Origin: Tubiluchus corallicola
Taxonomy: Eukaryota; Priapulida; Priapulimorpha; Priapulimorphida; Tubiluchidae
Assembly: GCA_030141605.1 (NCBI GenBank)
Contig: JAQGDQ010000018.1
Coordinates: 1,032,501-1,096,500 of the forward strand
DNA length: 64,000 bases
Direction: 5' to 3'
Positions 47,301-57,639 of the stretch are shown here, in pieces. The number at the start of each line of letters is the position of its first letter. Position 1 is the stretch's first letter. The notes beneath the pieces are model-generated. The model did not search any database and was not told the DNA's origin. It saw nothing but the letters and a program-made list of their open reading frames with translations. The position numbers were made by a program, and so were the translations under genes.

Positions 47301-50300
47301 CTTAATTATCATAATTAAGCAATCAACAAATAAAATTTGATACGCAAGGCTAAAGGTTCACACGCTGGCATGCGCGCATAAAAACACTCTTGTAATAATT
47401 GAGAAAGGCAGTCTGCTGAAACAGATAGTGGAAGTCAAAGCAACAATATTTCAGACAGAATTCTGAAATATATATAAAAAAACAAGGTCAGCTTACTTTG
47501 AACATCGCATAAGGTACATAAAACCTGTACCTCTATCAATACCAGTATTCTCTATCCCTCCCTTTGTTTCTCTTGTTTGTGTTTTAAGAGAACTCCCTTA
47601 TGAAACAATTTAGCTTATGTGGCAGTGTTATTCACATAATAAAAACCTGTGAAGCTCTTTAATCAGTGACTACAAAATTCTAAATTTAATTAAGGAAAGC
47701 CTGTTTTGCAAACAAACGAGTTGCATTCCAGAAGAGTCAAATTTTTTCTGCTTGAGATTAGCATTCATTTTTGCATCACCTGAGCTTCAATTTTATGAGC
47801 TAGTTCTTCAATGGCTTCACTACTTGACTTCAAGCCATAATATATAACTTGCTACAGAGTTTATCTTTCTCCGACTTATAATTCTCCGCTTTAGCATTTT
47901 ATCAAAAAGACAGTCATAGAAATAAGACAATTTCCATGTGTCACATGCGTACATAAGCTGTACTATTATTTTGTTGACTAGTATTCTGAATGGTTTACAC
48001 CTCCACTGACGGATTAGCAGGGAATACATTCATTGTACTGACAAAGTTTCTGCGTGTCCAAGATAATCAAAGCAAATACAGTGGGTTATTCGCAAATTGT
48101 TCTCTAAAATACACCAAATTTAGTGATATATGGAGCTAAAAATATGGAGTTTTGTAATTCTTTTAAGCATTAAGATATATAGGAACAATTCTGAATTACA
48201 TCGAACTGCATAATAAAAATACATAATGCTACAACAGAAAGCCACTTTGCAAACAATTATGATTGTGCTTGCTGCCATCCATTATTTGGAGTGATGCGAA
48301 TGAGATTTTGCAACACCATCAGAGTGCGAATGGGGCTGAAACGAGTTGTGCACTACTGGACTACGTGCTTATTAAGCTTAGACAAATTAAACAATTTAAT
48401 ATTTCCAGTAGTTCTGTTACCAGTACCGATTTAATCGGTAAAACAAACAGATTGTAGGCAAACTAGCTCCTAGATTTAGTATTACCAATGAACAGAAAAG
48501 TATTGTTTGCTAAGAGACTATGTTGCTAAGAACATATTATGTTTCTAAAGTTATTATTATCACAGGGGAAACAAACCGGACATCTCCAGGAAAAGTTCTT
48601 CCGTTGTCTGTGGTGCTTGTTCTTTCTTTAAAGCGGAAAGATCGTGTTCGTAGGTATTGTCAGCAGCCAGGCACTTATGACGAGAAAGTTGTCTTGCACG
48701 GCTGAAGCTCTTTCCACATTCTTTGCACTGTGCAGGGATCTGGTCATTTTCAATGGAGTCGGATGGCTTCACAAGCTTCTCAGAAAGAGGATGAAGTTCA
48801 GCTGTAGACACTGTCAGACAAAAAATAAATGTGTAATTAGTTAATAAATTTAATTAGTTAACATTATATTGCCAAAATGGGAGTGAATTTGGCCACGGAA
48901 ATGGCCAAGACGCATAAATGCGAGATGATTGCAGCTACTTAATTTAGATTTAATAGCTTCACTGAAAAACATTATTTATCGAAAAGAAGTTGAATTTTAA
49001 CTCAGGAAATTGCTAGTAGGTGGCTGCAGCCATATTGACATTCAGTTTAATACACAGATCGCAAGTGGTGGTTAGCCTCGCTCACCTTGATGTAACACAC
49101 ATTCTCACAAACACTTGCTGGCTGCAAGTCGCCACAGATTACAAACATACGTTAAAAAAAACACGGATAGCTCTTGTGTTGCCATAAAATTCAAATTCAA
49201 TTTATTTGCCAGTCTCTAGTCTAAAAATCAGTAGAAAAGAAAAAAGTTTCAAAACTGGCAGAAAGACAAGTTTATAAATAATGCATCTCTTACTGTAATC
49301 ATTATTTCTTTGCTACAGTAATTTTTTTTTGAAAAATTAGTAACATTTGAGATTTGTTTCAAATGACTAGATTGTTTATTACTATAATAATAATAATTAT
49401 TATTATTAATATTACCGTTATTATTACATTATATACAGTACTGGTATTTTTTGGTTGCACATAACAGTTTAATTTATTATCAGTAGATAAAAAAAACTAA
49501 AATGTTTAAAACATCAGCTAGTCTTTTATTTCCCAAGTTATTTTGGTAATTTTTTGTGAGTTATCAGTAGCACTAGATATTTGTTTGAATAGAGCAGATT
49601 GTTTAAGTAACATCATTTATTACTATTTAATAGCAGTGATTTTTGGTTGTTACATAATTAGTGGTTTAATTTTCTGCAATGTGAACACGAAAGTTGAATA
49701 AATTATATAAAAATTTCAAGTAAGTTAGCCGAGCTAGACTTTGTGACTATTAATAATTACAAAACGTACAGACTATATCGACTAGTGTTTGTTCATACAT
49801 GCAGTCATATGCAACGAATGAAATTTTATGTTATGCTTTACAGTATCTGAAATACTCATTCCAGTGATTAAGTATTGATATACCATGTTACATTTCTACG
49901 TGTATCCAGCACTAACAATAAAACATTAGGAAACTTTGAGGAGACAGTAGAATTTTTATTGATTTTCAATGGGGTGAGCTGATCATGTGGCTCGTGCATG
50001 CTTTGATCCATCAGTGACACTTGTCTAATTTTTTTTTTGGATTGAGGAAACTGGGTATCCAACATCCACATTACATATGTTCCCAAGCACAATGCTTCAC
50101 CATTCTATTTTCTCTTTCACAGCAATTTAATGAATTCAATAAGTAAAAGCAATCATGAACACACGCTTTCTCTGTATGTTATTATGCACTTCGCGTGCAA
50201 ATACCCCTGCACTTGTGAGCAAATGTCCAGGCGCCAATAACAGAAAAGGAGTTAAAGCCAAAATATGGTAAGGGTAAATTGTAAGCAAGTCGCTTCTAAT

Positions 50301-53300
50301 TTTCTATCTGTGCCTCAGTACAAAGACAATAGCACAATGACCAAGCATCTATAACTTAGTGACCTTAGTGACCAAGTTTTAAGCAAAGTTGCGTCGTGGT
50401 TATTAAAAGAATCAGTAACACCCTGAAAAATCATTTTGCAGAGGTTATATTGGTGATGCTGATTAAAACATCTCTGAAGGCACACCTTTAAGGTGCATCC
50501 TTGATGATAAAGTAGATATCTCAACCATTAACAATAAAAAAGACCACCTTTTATAAGTACTACCATGACACAAGGACCATAAACTCTGTGAGCACCTCAG
50601 CAAGGCAAATCTAATTTAAAACTATTTATTACAACTTCACAAAAATTCAAAACATTAAATTTGGCCCAAAAAATTAGCCAAACAAAATTTAGTTGGATAA
50701 ATAAAACATACTAGTACCACTAGGTTTCTTGAGTTTGAAGCTTCCTTTAGGACGACCTCTTCCTCTTCGCACTGGGGCAACTGGTTGAGGGATAATGGAG
50801 TCAACATCAGTGACTTCAGCAGCGATAGCAGTATCTGCAAAAAGGTTGTCAATGTTAGGGAAACATCAGCAAATTCAGGAGTTTTACTTGTTTAAAAAGC
50901 TCAAGTTATCTCAATTAACTAATTAACAAAGCGACTGCTATAAATTTTTTTGTTTTGAACCAATGACAGCCTTAAATGGGGCCTTACAGGCCTTTTTAAA
51001 GTACCATGTACATCTGCTTTTTATGATCTATCATTAAATCAAATTAAAAAATTAAACAGCTCTAATTAATTAGTTACAAAGGTACTGCTAACTTTTTTTT
51101 GTTTTGAACCAAAAACAACTACTAACTAATCATTCTACCAAATTACCTACTATTAACTCAACTGTTAACCCTACTATTAACTAACTTGGATAAATACTTT
51201 TAGAGGACAAATTGAGTGAGAGAAGGAATCATCTGTTTTTTTCTTGGAATCAGCCAACAGTCTGCCAAACCGACTCTCACGAAAAGAAAAAATTTAAGTA
51301 ATTTAAATAATTTGTGATAACAGAAGAAAAATTACCATGCTATCACAAACCCACAATCAGACTATGCATCAGTGTCTCAGAAAGATAATTCTTGTTTCTT
51401 AATCGTTACTAAGTTACTATTGGTACACTTCTGGTTTTTTTAATATCTTTTGTAAACAGTAAAAGCCCTAACAGAAAGTTATGCATCTTTTAGGTTAGTG
51501 CAAAAGTTCAAATTTTTTAATTTTACGTAACACTACTCCAAATGCAAACCAAGTGTACAACGAAATCATGTATACATAGGTGACGTAAACTTTCAAATGA
51601 GTTTATGCATTGCACTTTCACATATCTAGTTGCTAAGAATACTGCAAAGGAACAATACTTTTAGAGCTTGACCACCGGTCAGGGAACATTAAAATTCCAC
51701 ATAATCAAAAGCTGTTAGAGCCAAAATACAGAGGGTCTGATTGGCCATTGCACGGTGGACCCTCGCTGGTTGATTGACATTCTGCGATCCGGTTTTATTA
51801 CCCATTGTTTCATTAAGCGGTGACTACTGTAGTAGAACAGAAAATACATGCAGTGCACCTTTAGATCCTACAATCACTGCTTCTTCAATGATCGAATTGT
51901 TCGCTTCATTAGCTAATGATGTTTCAGAATCCACCAAAGAGACATTGTTGGTATGCTGCTTATTTTGTTTTGGAGTAAAACTAGCAGAATCCGTGAATGG
52001 TACTGTTAATGTAACAGCCTCAATCTTCGTGTCTGAGGGTAAGCAAAAAAAAAGCATTGCTACATTTTAATCAAGGAAAGGAAATTGTAATATGAAATTA
52101 ATCTCAAGTAACATCCTGCCAAACTACTGTAAATCAGCAACAGAAAAGAAAATGTTGTTAAAAGGCTATAAAAACATTAGAAAGAATTATACATGTAATA
52201 ACGAAAATTGCAATGATTTTTTTAGTTTAATTCAAAGTAAAAACTACAGATATATTTGCAATTCTGCATATTTGTGTAAGCAATTTAAGAAACATTAAAA
52301 GAGCATTAACAAAAATACCTGAATTAGCTGGCATAGGTTGTAATTTGGTCATCACTTTTTCTGGATCATTGTTATCCGGTTTGACTCCATGAATAACCAG
52401 CAGATGGTGCCACATTTCATCTTCATGAAGTGAATAGTGAGAGCAAAGTTTGCACACATATACGATCTTTTTGTTGTTTGTGGCACTCGGCCGTAGCTGT
52501 TTTGAATGCACATCTAATTTTTCTAATGTACAAAAACATTACTTTAGGAATACTTGGTAATAGACATGGACTCTCAATTAATAAATGTTTATGACAGGTG
52601 AAAATTTCAGAGTAGTACTTTGTTGTATAATAATTTTTTTATTCTTTAGTACTTTACCATTAGTTGGCTTAAGACAGCACAGAGAATGGTATGACCAGTG
52701 ATAGAAGCTGACAAAGGAAACTCTTTAACATTAGTAGGAGTATAAAGATCTGCAGCATATGGAAAGTTATAGTTCATGCGACATACTTTAGCACTCATAG
52801 TCACTGACTGCAGATTTAGTTTCACAACATGTATGACAGACTACTGTGAACAAGATTTTTGCCACACTGGTGGCTCGTCTCAATACTCATTTGCATCAAA
52901 AGTGCTAATTAATCACATTTCTCACTTACTGGGCAGCTAAATGGGAATCCTATGTACTGCAACAATTACGCAAATGAATAATGTGATACACCATTTACAC
53001 TGGATTTTGCATATAATATGGTTGGTTTACTTAAATATACACTAAGATGAATGTGTCAGGTTGGTTAATTGCTCTTATTAAAGTGTAGGTGTTTATGGCA
53101 GGGCATCTAACTCAGCTAATCAAAATTGGGTATTGGTGGGTTTGAGATGTGTCGATTAGAGATTTAATTACATATCATAAATGGAAGTACACTGCTGATA
53201 TACAACGATAAACAATATGATTGAAAGGCACCCAGGATGAAGTGTCACGCCAAATGTCGTGGAAGTGAAATTCATTGATATCTAGATCTTCTACACAGTT

Positions 53301-53689
53301 AAAGTGAGAAAGTTGAAACTAAATGTGAGAACGTACACAGCATCAACTTTACAGATTTGCATCAAAAGTGAACATTCACAAAAACAAAACCACGTAAGTT
53401 TTCAATATGGTCTTGTGTTATAACAGGTATACTATGACAACCAATTAGCGAGGAAACAAAGCCAACCATGCAGGTAAAAAATATTACACAAAGCAACCAG
53501 CATTTTATATTAAAGCAAAATTTTCTTACTGTTATGTGTCTCCTTGTGTGCCTGGAACTTGTTATAACTGTGGTACTGTATATCACAGACACCACACGTG
53601 AAAACATCATTGTTTCTTTTATGCTCCAGAAATCCATTTACGTCATCAAACAGTTCATGGCACACTGGACATTCCACAGTATCAGACAT
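41600..53689 (-). CDS. ZFAT: ZFAT orthologue, whole coding region (7 exons)
   Basis: Join, minus strand: 53689-53530, 52522-52319, 52032-51859, 50834-50712, 48810-48577, 45225-45163, 44331-41600. The exons total 3690 nt, 1229 residues plus stop; human ZFAT is about 1243. Every intron is phase 1 and every join keeps the frame. Domain order matches vertebrate ZFAT: a C2H2 finger (about 77-98), an AT-hook with GRGRPKG (204-210), a finger ending HKC (about 249-267), then 17 C2H2 fingers (about 464-1079) and a conserved tail with VNLLQQI and MEPGTI words. ZFAT is a nuclear DNA-binding regulator, in vertebrates needed for blood-cell development and tied to centromeric transcription. The extra N-terminal fingers in exon 1 are not in human ZFAT. 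Confidence 0.9.
44483..44651. mobile_element. Short hAT-like MITE
   Basis: The element spans 44491-44643 (153 bp). The left end agggttattatagg and inverted right end tggggttgttacgggg are related, and both continue into a shared ccagaaccgga/ctcgg block. The flanks carry the same 8-bp sequence actttttt (44483-44490, 44644-44651). The duplication is low-complexity, so its weight is moderate, but with the inverted ends it supports a hAT-type insertion. Confidence 0.68.
44718..44785 (-). repeat. tRNA-like relic
   Basis: On the minus strand gggtaaagtagtttagtgcc (A-box-like) is followed by gattcaaatcccacc (B-box-like) at tRNA spacing. The stems are imperfect. It may be a SINE head. Confidence 0.35.
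45163..45225 (-). CDS. ZFAT: ZFAT coding exon 6
   Basis: A 63-nt microexon between the acceptor ttttttgtag and the donor gtaaag, phase 1 at both ends. It encodes an acidic peptide, CDDLPWNEDLERIAEYMSEK. It was identified because it joins exons 5 and 7 in frame. Confidence 0.78.
45226..48576 (-). other. ZFAT intron 5
   Basis: Contains a pogo/Tigger-like element (45830-46499). A minus-strand frame at 47820-48029 (YACDTWKL) faintly resembles a LINE reverse transcriptase, too weak to call. Confidence 0.7.
45828..46501. mobile_element. Non-autonomous pogo/Tigger-like element
   Basis: The element spans 45830-46499 (670 bp). Left end cagtaggcgccgtttattagact; inverted right end cagtaggcgccacttaatagact: 19 of 23 bases agree. 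A TA dinucleotide borders each side (45828-45829, 46500-46501), the target of Tc1/mariner elements. CAGTAGG ends recall the pogo/Tigger branch. Subterminal words (cttaactgactta left, tcagttaattggg right) add secondary symmetry. There is no transposase frame inside. Confidence 0.85.
48577..48810 (-). CDS. ZFAT: ZFAT coding exon 5 (finger ending HKC)
   Basis: The acceptor gtctgacag precedes 48810 and the exon ends before a weak donor gtttgt, phase 1 at both ends. It contains the finger CKECGKSFSRARQLSRHKC (about 249-267), equivalent to the second finger of vertebrate ZFAT (CSKCCRKFSNTRQLRKHIC), then a charged linker. Confidence 0.87.
48811..50711 (-). other. ZFAT intron 4
   Basis: AT-rich. It holds an (ATT)n/(AAT)n palindromic microsatellite at about 49381-49430. 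No other feature was seen. Confidence 0.7.
50712..50834 (-). CDS. ZFAT: ZFAT coding exon 4 (AT-hook)
   Basis: The acceptor cctttttgcag and the donor gtatgt bound a 123-nt phase 1-1 exon. It encodes RRGRGRPKGSFKLKK, an AT-hook that binds the minor groove of AT-rich DNA. Vertebrate ZFAT has KRKRGRPKGSTKK at the same place between its first two fingers. Confidence 0.9.
50835..51858 (-). other. ZFAT intron 3
   Basis: AT-rich. The word ttttttgttttgaaccaa occurs near 50946 and again, as a close variant, near 51097. No coding signal. Confidence 0.6.
51859..52032 (-). CDS. ZFAT: ZFAT coding exon 3
   Basis: The acceptor gcttaccctcag precedes 52032; the exon ends AAAG before the non-consensus donor gtgcac. 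It has 174 nt, phase 1 at both ends, and joins exons 2 and 4 in frame. The peptide is Ser/Thr/Asn-rich linker without a domain (from TKIEAVTLTVPF). The weak donor and symmetric phase make it a candidate for skipping. Confidence 0.75.
52319..52522 (-). CDS. ZFAT: ZFAT coding exon 2 (first conserved finger)
   Basis: The acceptor tgtacattag precedes 52522 and the donor gtattt follows 52319; 204 nt, phase 1-1. It encodes one C2H2 finger with C77, C80, H93 and H98 (CKLCSHYSLHEDEMWHHLL then VIH), equivalent to the N-terminal finger of vertebrate ZFAT. Confidence 0.87.
52523..53529 (-). other. ZFAT intron 1
   Basis: A phase-1 intron from gtaagaa to tacattag. No repeat or further exon seen. Confidence 0.65.
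53530..53689 (-). CDS. ZFAT: ZFAT coding exon 1
   Basis: ATG at 53689-53687 opens MSDTVECPVCHELFDDVNGF and runs to the strong donor gtaagaa, phase 1. It holds a partial finger (CPVC..., with EH but no clear second His) and a full finger (CGVCDIQYHSYNKFQAHKETH). An in-frame stop lies eight codons before the ATG. An upstream untranslated exon is likely, since gaatttacag about 26 bases before the ATG could be an acceptor. Confidence 0.8.
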
Positions 53690-56103
53690 TCTGTTGCAAT
53701 TACTTTTATTTACAAACCTGTAAATTCATAACAAATAAAGAATAATTACAATATGATGGCTATTTCAGTTAAGTAATGGTTTTGTAAATGGTATATTTTG
53801 TCAAATTTGTGATTTTATACAAACACCTGGACAAGTGTAAATAAAAGAATATCCAATAATAATGACACCTGCAAGACACCAAACTTAAGCTACATGTGTA
53901 ACTTATGATGGTTAAAGCACTGAAATTATGCCGGCTGAAATGTCTGAGTAGCAGCATACTTAGAATTGTGCAGCAATCTTATGGTCTCCTATAGCATTCT
54001 GTAACTACTGTAAACGCAACAGCATAAAACAGATGGTCAGGCATCATGAACTGGTCTAGTTTGCATTACAAGTCCTGGGATCATGAATCATGGGAGTTTT
54101 TTTCATTATCCGAAGTTTAAGTAATGATATACTGTCAGTATAGAAAGTATAGTCAGTATATTCTGAAAGTTCTCTTTAAAGACAATCATGATGTTTTGAA
54201 ATTAAATCTTTAAAACGTGGCAACTGGAAGGTGAGTACATTTTAATCTATTTAAGGGGGTAAAAAGTGTTTCTCTGTCTACTTGAACATCAACCATACTT
54301 GGTTTATATATGTGAGAAGTGTTTTTGATATGACTTTTACACCTCAGAAAGTTCACATTCAAGCTAAAGTATAACCTATGTTTAAAATATTGATAGTGCA
54401 ACTAGCATAACACCTTGCATAGCATAGCAAAGCAATCAAATTTTAACTCTCTCGCTCGGTCTCTTTTATGAGGTAGCTACTCAGAATTTCTTAAATAGTT
54501 TATCAATAACAAAATAAGTGCCTTTTCTGCTATATAATGCTTAATAATTGCTTATTTATTAGTAACTACCTTTCTAAAGCAAAAATACATCAAACCATGA
54601 CAGAAATGCTTTACAACTTGTGCTTTAACAGGAAATGTAACTCACTTTATACAAAATGCATGATACTGTACGTAAAATATCCTCATGAACATTGGAAAAT
54701 AAGTATAACTCTTTTGTCTTTTGCATAGTTGGAGAGCCTTATCCTTACGTACGATGCGCATTCCTTATATACTTTTCCTCTTTTGTATTTTTGATATATA
54801 AAGAGATTCCTATGGTGGATTTTTTGGTTATTTATAAATGTCATTTTTGGGAATCATTTTAGAAACAAGTGACCATAGTCAGATTGACTTTCCTACTGCA
54901 AAATGATTATATTTCATGATGGTCAAAAGGTAATAGTTATTAAGAGACTGCGCAAAGTACATTTGGCAATGAGTGTCACAAATTATGATGAAGACTAAGC
55001 TGCTCATTTTCTTTGTCAGAGTTGGGTCCTCCTCAATCAGTAATGTGCATTCGGAGTCGCCTATTGCTCCTGAATTTATTGAGCATGTTCAATATCAGAA
55101 GCAAATATATCATCCTTGAATGGACTGAAACAATCTTTATTTTCCACACTTAGAGGATTTTGAATGAAAAATTCTCCTTCATGTGTCCGAACTGCCTCCA
55201 CCCTTAAATTGTTGTGCTTCAGTACTCATAAAATAGTGCTCAAGCATGACATTTAAAAGCAGCTAATATTTCTGAAAACTAGGAGGAAATGCTAAAAAAT
55301 GATACCCAAAAACCTGCAATTATGCAAACGATACATGAAAGAAAGTAATATATGTGACATCTCCACCTTTCTTCATGGACGAGTTCATGATGCATGGCCA
55401 GATGTTAAAAGTTTTGCCACATTTTAGACTAGGTGTAGTTTATGTAATACAAGAGCAATCAGCCCGATCAAATTTACATACATATAAAATAAGCCGATGC
55501 TAACAAAAATGTTTGTTAGAACTGTTCAATGCTGCAACTGATACAAACAGGTTTTGCTAACTTTGGTACATAGCTACTCTCTTTTGCTACGTCAGTAGCT
55601 TTTTGAGTACAAATCATTTTCTTTCCTATTTATAGATTAGCGAATTTTTCACACAATAACAGTGGGAAAATAGGCAGTGCACAATACATTATCTAGTTTT
55701 GGCAAATCAAATACACAGTTTGCTCGAGATTGTGAGCAAAGTTTACTTTATACACAAATAAACTCAACAGTAAAACAGATAACTTCAGAGATAAGCATGT
55801 AAGTTTAAACATTGATGTTTGTCTTCAAAAGTAAATAACTCTGCAAAAATTGATTGGCAATGACTGTGATGTAAATTATAGAAAATTACATGTAAAATTA
55901 AAGAAAAATTCGGTCTGCAACTTAGAGTGACTGAACTAGCAAAGCTAACTTCAGGAGTGCAGGATGAGTAATTTTTCAAACTTTCAACTCAAGTCAATTA
56001 CAAATTATAAAAGAATATCAATGAAAACAAATTACTCAAAACTTACTTAATGATTAAAAGAAAGTATTTTAAAGTAACTTGCTAGCAAACCAGTTAAGAT
56101 TTG
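53690..56103. other. Interval between Chibby and ZFAT
   Basis: Should hold the Chibby 3' end and the ZFAT 5' end. I could not place the Chibby poly(A) signal or the ZFAT promoter. A 49-codon minus-strand frame (55225-55076) looks protein-like but is unassigned. Confidence 0.45.
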
Positions 56104-56493
56104 CTATTTCTTTCGAGACTTTCTGGAACTTAGTAATGTCTGCAGTTCATCAATTTCGTTTTGCTGTATATAACCTTGACAAGTAGTTTCAGCCAGCATA
56201 TCAAAAAGTATATCTATCTTTAGTTTTAATAAATTATTTTCTTCACTCAAGTAACGGTTTTCTTTACGAAGTTTGTCTAACTCTTTACGAGTACTACCAT
56301 CCTCACTGGTATCACACAACCACTGACCATCTTGAAACATGAACTCCTTATCTTGCAGTTTGAGTTGTATAGGCCCATAATCACGGCCAAATTCAGCTTG
56401 TTGTGAAGCACGGTCTAAATTTAGATTTGACAGTGAAGGAGATTTCCGAGGCGTTGCTTTTTTTGCAGAAAATTTATTCCCAAACAGTGGCAT
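56104..56493 (-). CDS. CBY1: Chibby (CBY1), complete
   Basis: A single uninterrupted 129-codon frame; human CBY1 has 126. The N terminus MPLFGNKFSAKK, followed by TPRKSPSLSNL, holds the SPSLSNL 14-3-3/phosphorylation region. The centre has YGP and the FQDGQW word seen in all Chibby proteins. The C-terminal half is a leucine-rich coiled coil (about 70-110, with LSEENNLLKLKIDILFDML) that mediates dimerisation, then a basic RKSRKK tail acting as nuclear signal. Chibby antagonises beta-catenin and sits at the distal centriole/basal body, where it supports ciliogenesis. It follows RIIAD1 on the same strand after 157 bp. A possible splice acceptor (ttcatcag, AG at 56510-56509) lies 15 nt before the ATG. 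Confidence 0.96.
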   Translation of the reverse strand: MPLFGNKFSAKKATPRKSPSLSNLNLDRASQQAEFGRDYGPIQLKLQDKEFMFQDGQWLCDTSEDGSTRKELDKLRKENRYLSEENNLLKLKIDILFDMLAETTCQGYIQQNEIDELQTLLSSRKSRKK

Positions 56494-56650
56494 TGTTGTT
56501 GTGAAATACTGATGAATACAAATTTAGAGAAAGGCAGTAGTAATCTAAAAGTGTCAGTAATCTGTCAAACTGTGGTCCCAAAGACAATTTGAAAAAAATT
56601 AATCACATTCAATCAGAAATGTTTCTGATAAACAAAGTCTCTACATAAGC
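56494..56650 (-). other. RIIAD1-Chibby intergenic spacer
   Basis: 157 bp with no canonical AATAAA on the minus strand, and an acceptor-like ttcatcag just before the Chibby ATG. Confidence 0.7.
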
Positions 56651-56944
56651 TTAATTATTTTTTCCACTTTTTAACTGTTCATCTACATGCCGTGGTAATT
56701 GTGGACTAGTGAAATAATCTGCAGCAAATGAACGAACATCATCAGGTCTTTTGAGTAACACTTCACTTAAAAAACACGAAATCATGCATTCTACTTCAGG
56801 ATGGTCCTTCAAGTACTTTTCATTTTCTAACCGAGACTGGATCTTAAATTCTTTCAGTTTCGACTGCTGTTCAGAACTTAGAGCACCTGCATCATGTTGT
56901 TCTGTACTTTGCATTTTAACAGATGTAGAATTACTTTCCGCCAT
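56651..56944 (-). CDS. RIIAD1: RIIAD1 (RIIa-domain protein), complete
   Basis: 97 codons from ATG 56944-56942 to TAA 56653-56651; human RIIAD1 has 92. After a low-complexity N terminus (1-22), it reads LSSEQQSKLKEFKIQSRLEN, then EKYLKDHPEVE, matching RIIAD1 (LEQLRKFKIQTRIANEKYL). The next part carries the RIIa dimerisation/docking helix pair (about 45-75) with LKRPDDVRSFAADYFTSPQL, the diagnostic xRPD...FAADYF signature. RIIa domains form a four-helix dimer that grips amphipathic helices of anchoring proteins. Relatives work in radial spokes and other axonemal complexes, so a ciliary role is likely. No intron is needed. Confidence 0.94.
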   Translation of the reverse strand: MAESNSTSVKMQSTEQHDAGALSSEQQSKLKEFKIQSRLENEKYLKDHPEVECMISCFLSEVLLKRPDDVRSFAADYFTSPQLPRHVDEQLKSGKNN

Positions 56945-57082
56945 TGCTTTGACAAGTTTGGAAACCAGTTCGATTTTTGTACTGTACGAACGCTTACTTT
57001 GATCAAGTCACTATGACATTATTAGTCACTAATCCGCAAGATTACCCAAGTTCACATTTAAACAAACACTTCTAATTAAAAC

Positions 57083-57094
57083 GTTGCTGGCAAT
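57083..57094. promoter_or_regulatory. Candidate RFX X-box
   Basis: gttgctggcaat is a near-palindrome with one mismatch in each half from the RFX X-box (GTTRCC-GGYAAC, zero spacer). It lies 139 bp upstream of the RIIAD1 ATG, the usual distance for ciliary-gene X-boxes. Confidence 0.35.
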
Positions 57095-57499
57095 TCCAGC
57101 TCAAGCAAGCCTCTGCGTCAACCTGACAAAAAAGCAATCTGTAGCTTTCAAAGTATAAGTCACTTAAGTAAATGACTGCTAGCTGAAGCAATTAGAACTG
57201 TGCTATGCCAAGTGAATCAAAATGCATTCATTGTAAAAATAACTCCGGTTATTCAAAAGTCTTGAATTTCGTTAACAGCGATTTTTATGTTCTCAAATCT
57301 CATTGAATAATCATAGTAATAGTAAGCTTTCGTTTCGACTGCATGATTAAAATAAAAAAAACGCTGTTATAAAATTGATAAGAAGCGCTACAATCGTAAA
57401 TCATAACATCAGATACACTAGTAATAGACATGAAAATTATACTGACGTGCAATTTCTATGGTTTGCATGCAGTAAGCATTTTTGTATTTTACGACTTAC

Positions 57500-57545
57500 C
57501 TTTTCTGGTATAATCAAAATGGAGGTTGACTTCTCATCACGTGAC
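57500..57545 (-). promoter_or_regulatory. Candidate promoter and first untranslated exon for RIIAD1/Chibby
   Basis: On the minus strand: a TCACGTGA E-box (57544-57537), a YY1-like ctccattttg, then CCAGAAAAG followed by a strong donor gtaagt starting at 57499. No coding frame leads into it, so it would be a 5' untranslated exon. Its target acceptor (RIIAD1 5' region or ttcatcag before Chibby) is not determined. Confidence 0.4.
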
Positions 57546-57639
57546 TAAGAGGCGCCGCCTGCAACCACACAAAATATGAAACGGAACATAATATTTCACA
57601 ACTCGCTAGCTGAACGTAGTCAGAATGGAAAAAAGAAAT

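Noticed and set aside
47820-48029. Possible LINE reverse-transcriptase relic (YACDTWKL) in ZFAT intron 5
   Set aside because: One short word resembles the YGCETW-type motif. The surrounding residues do not support it.
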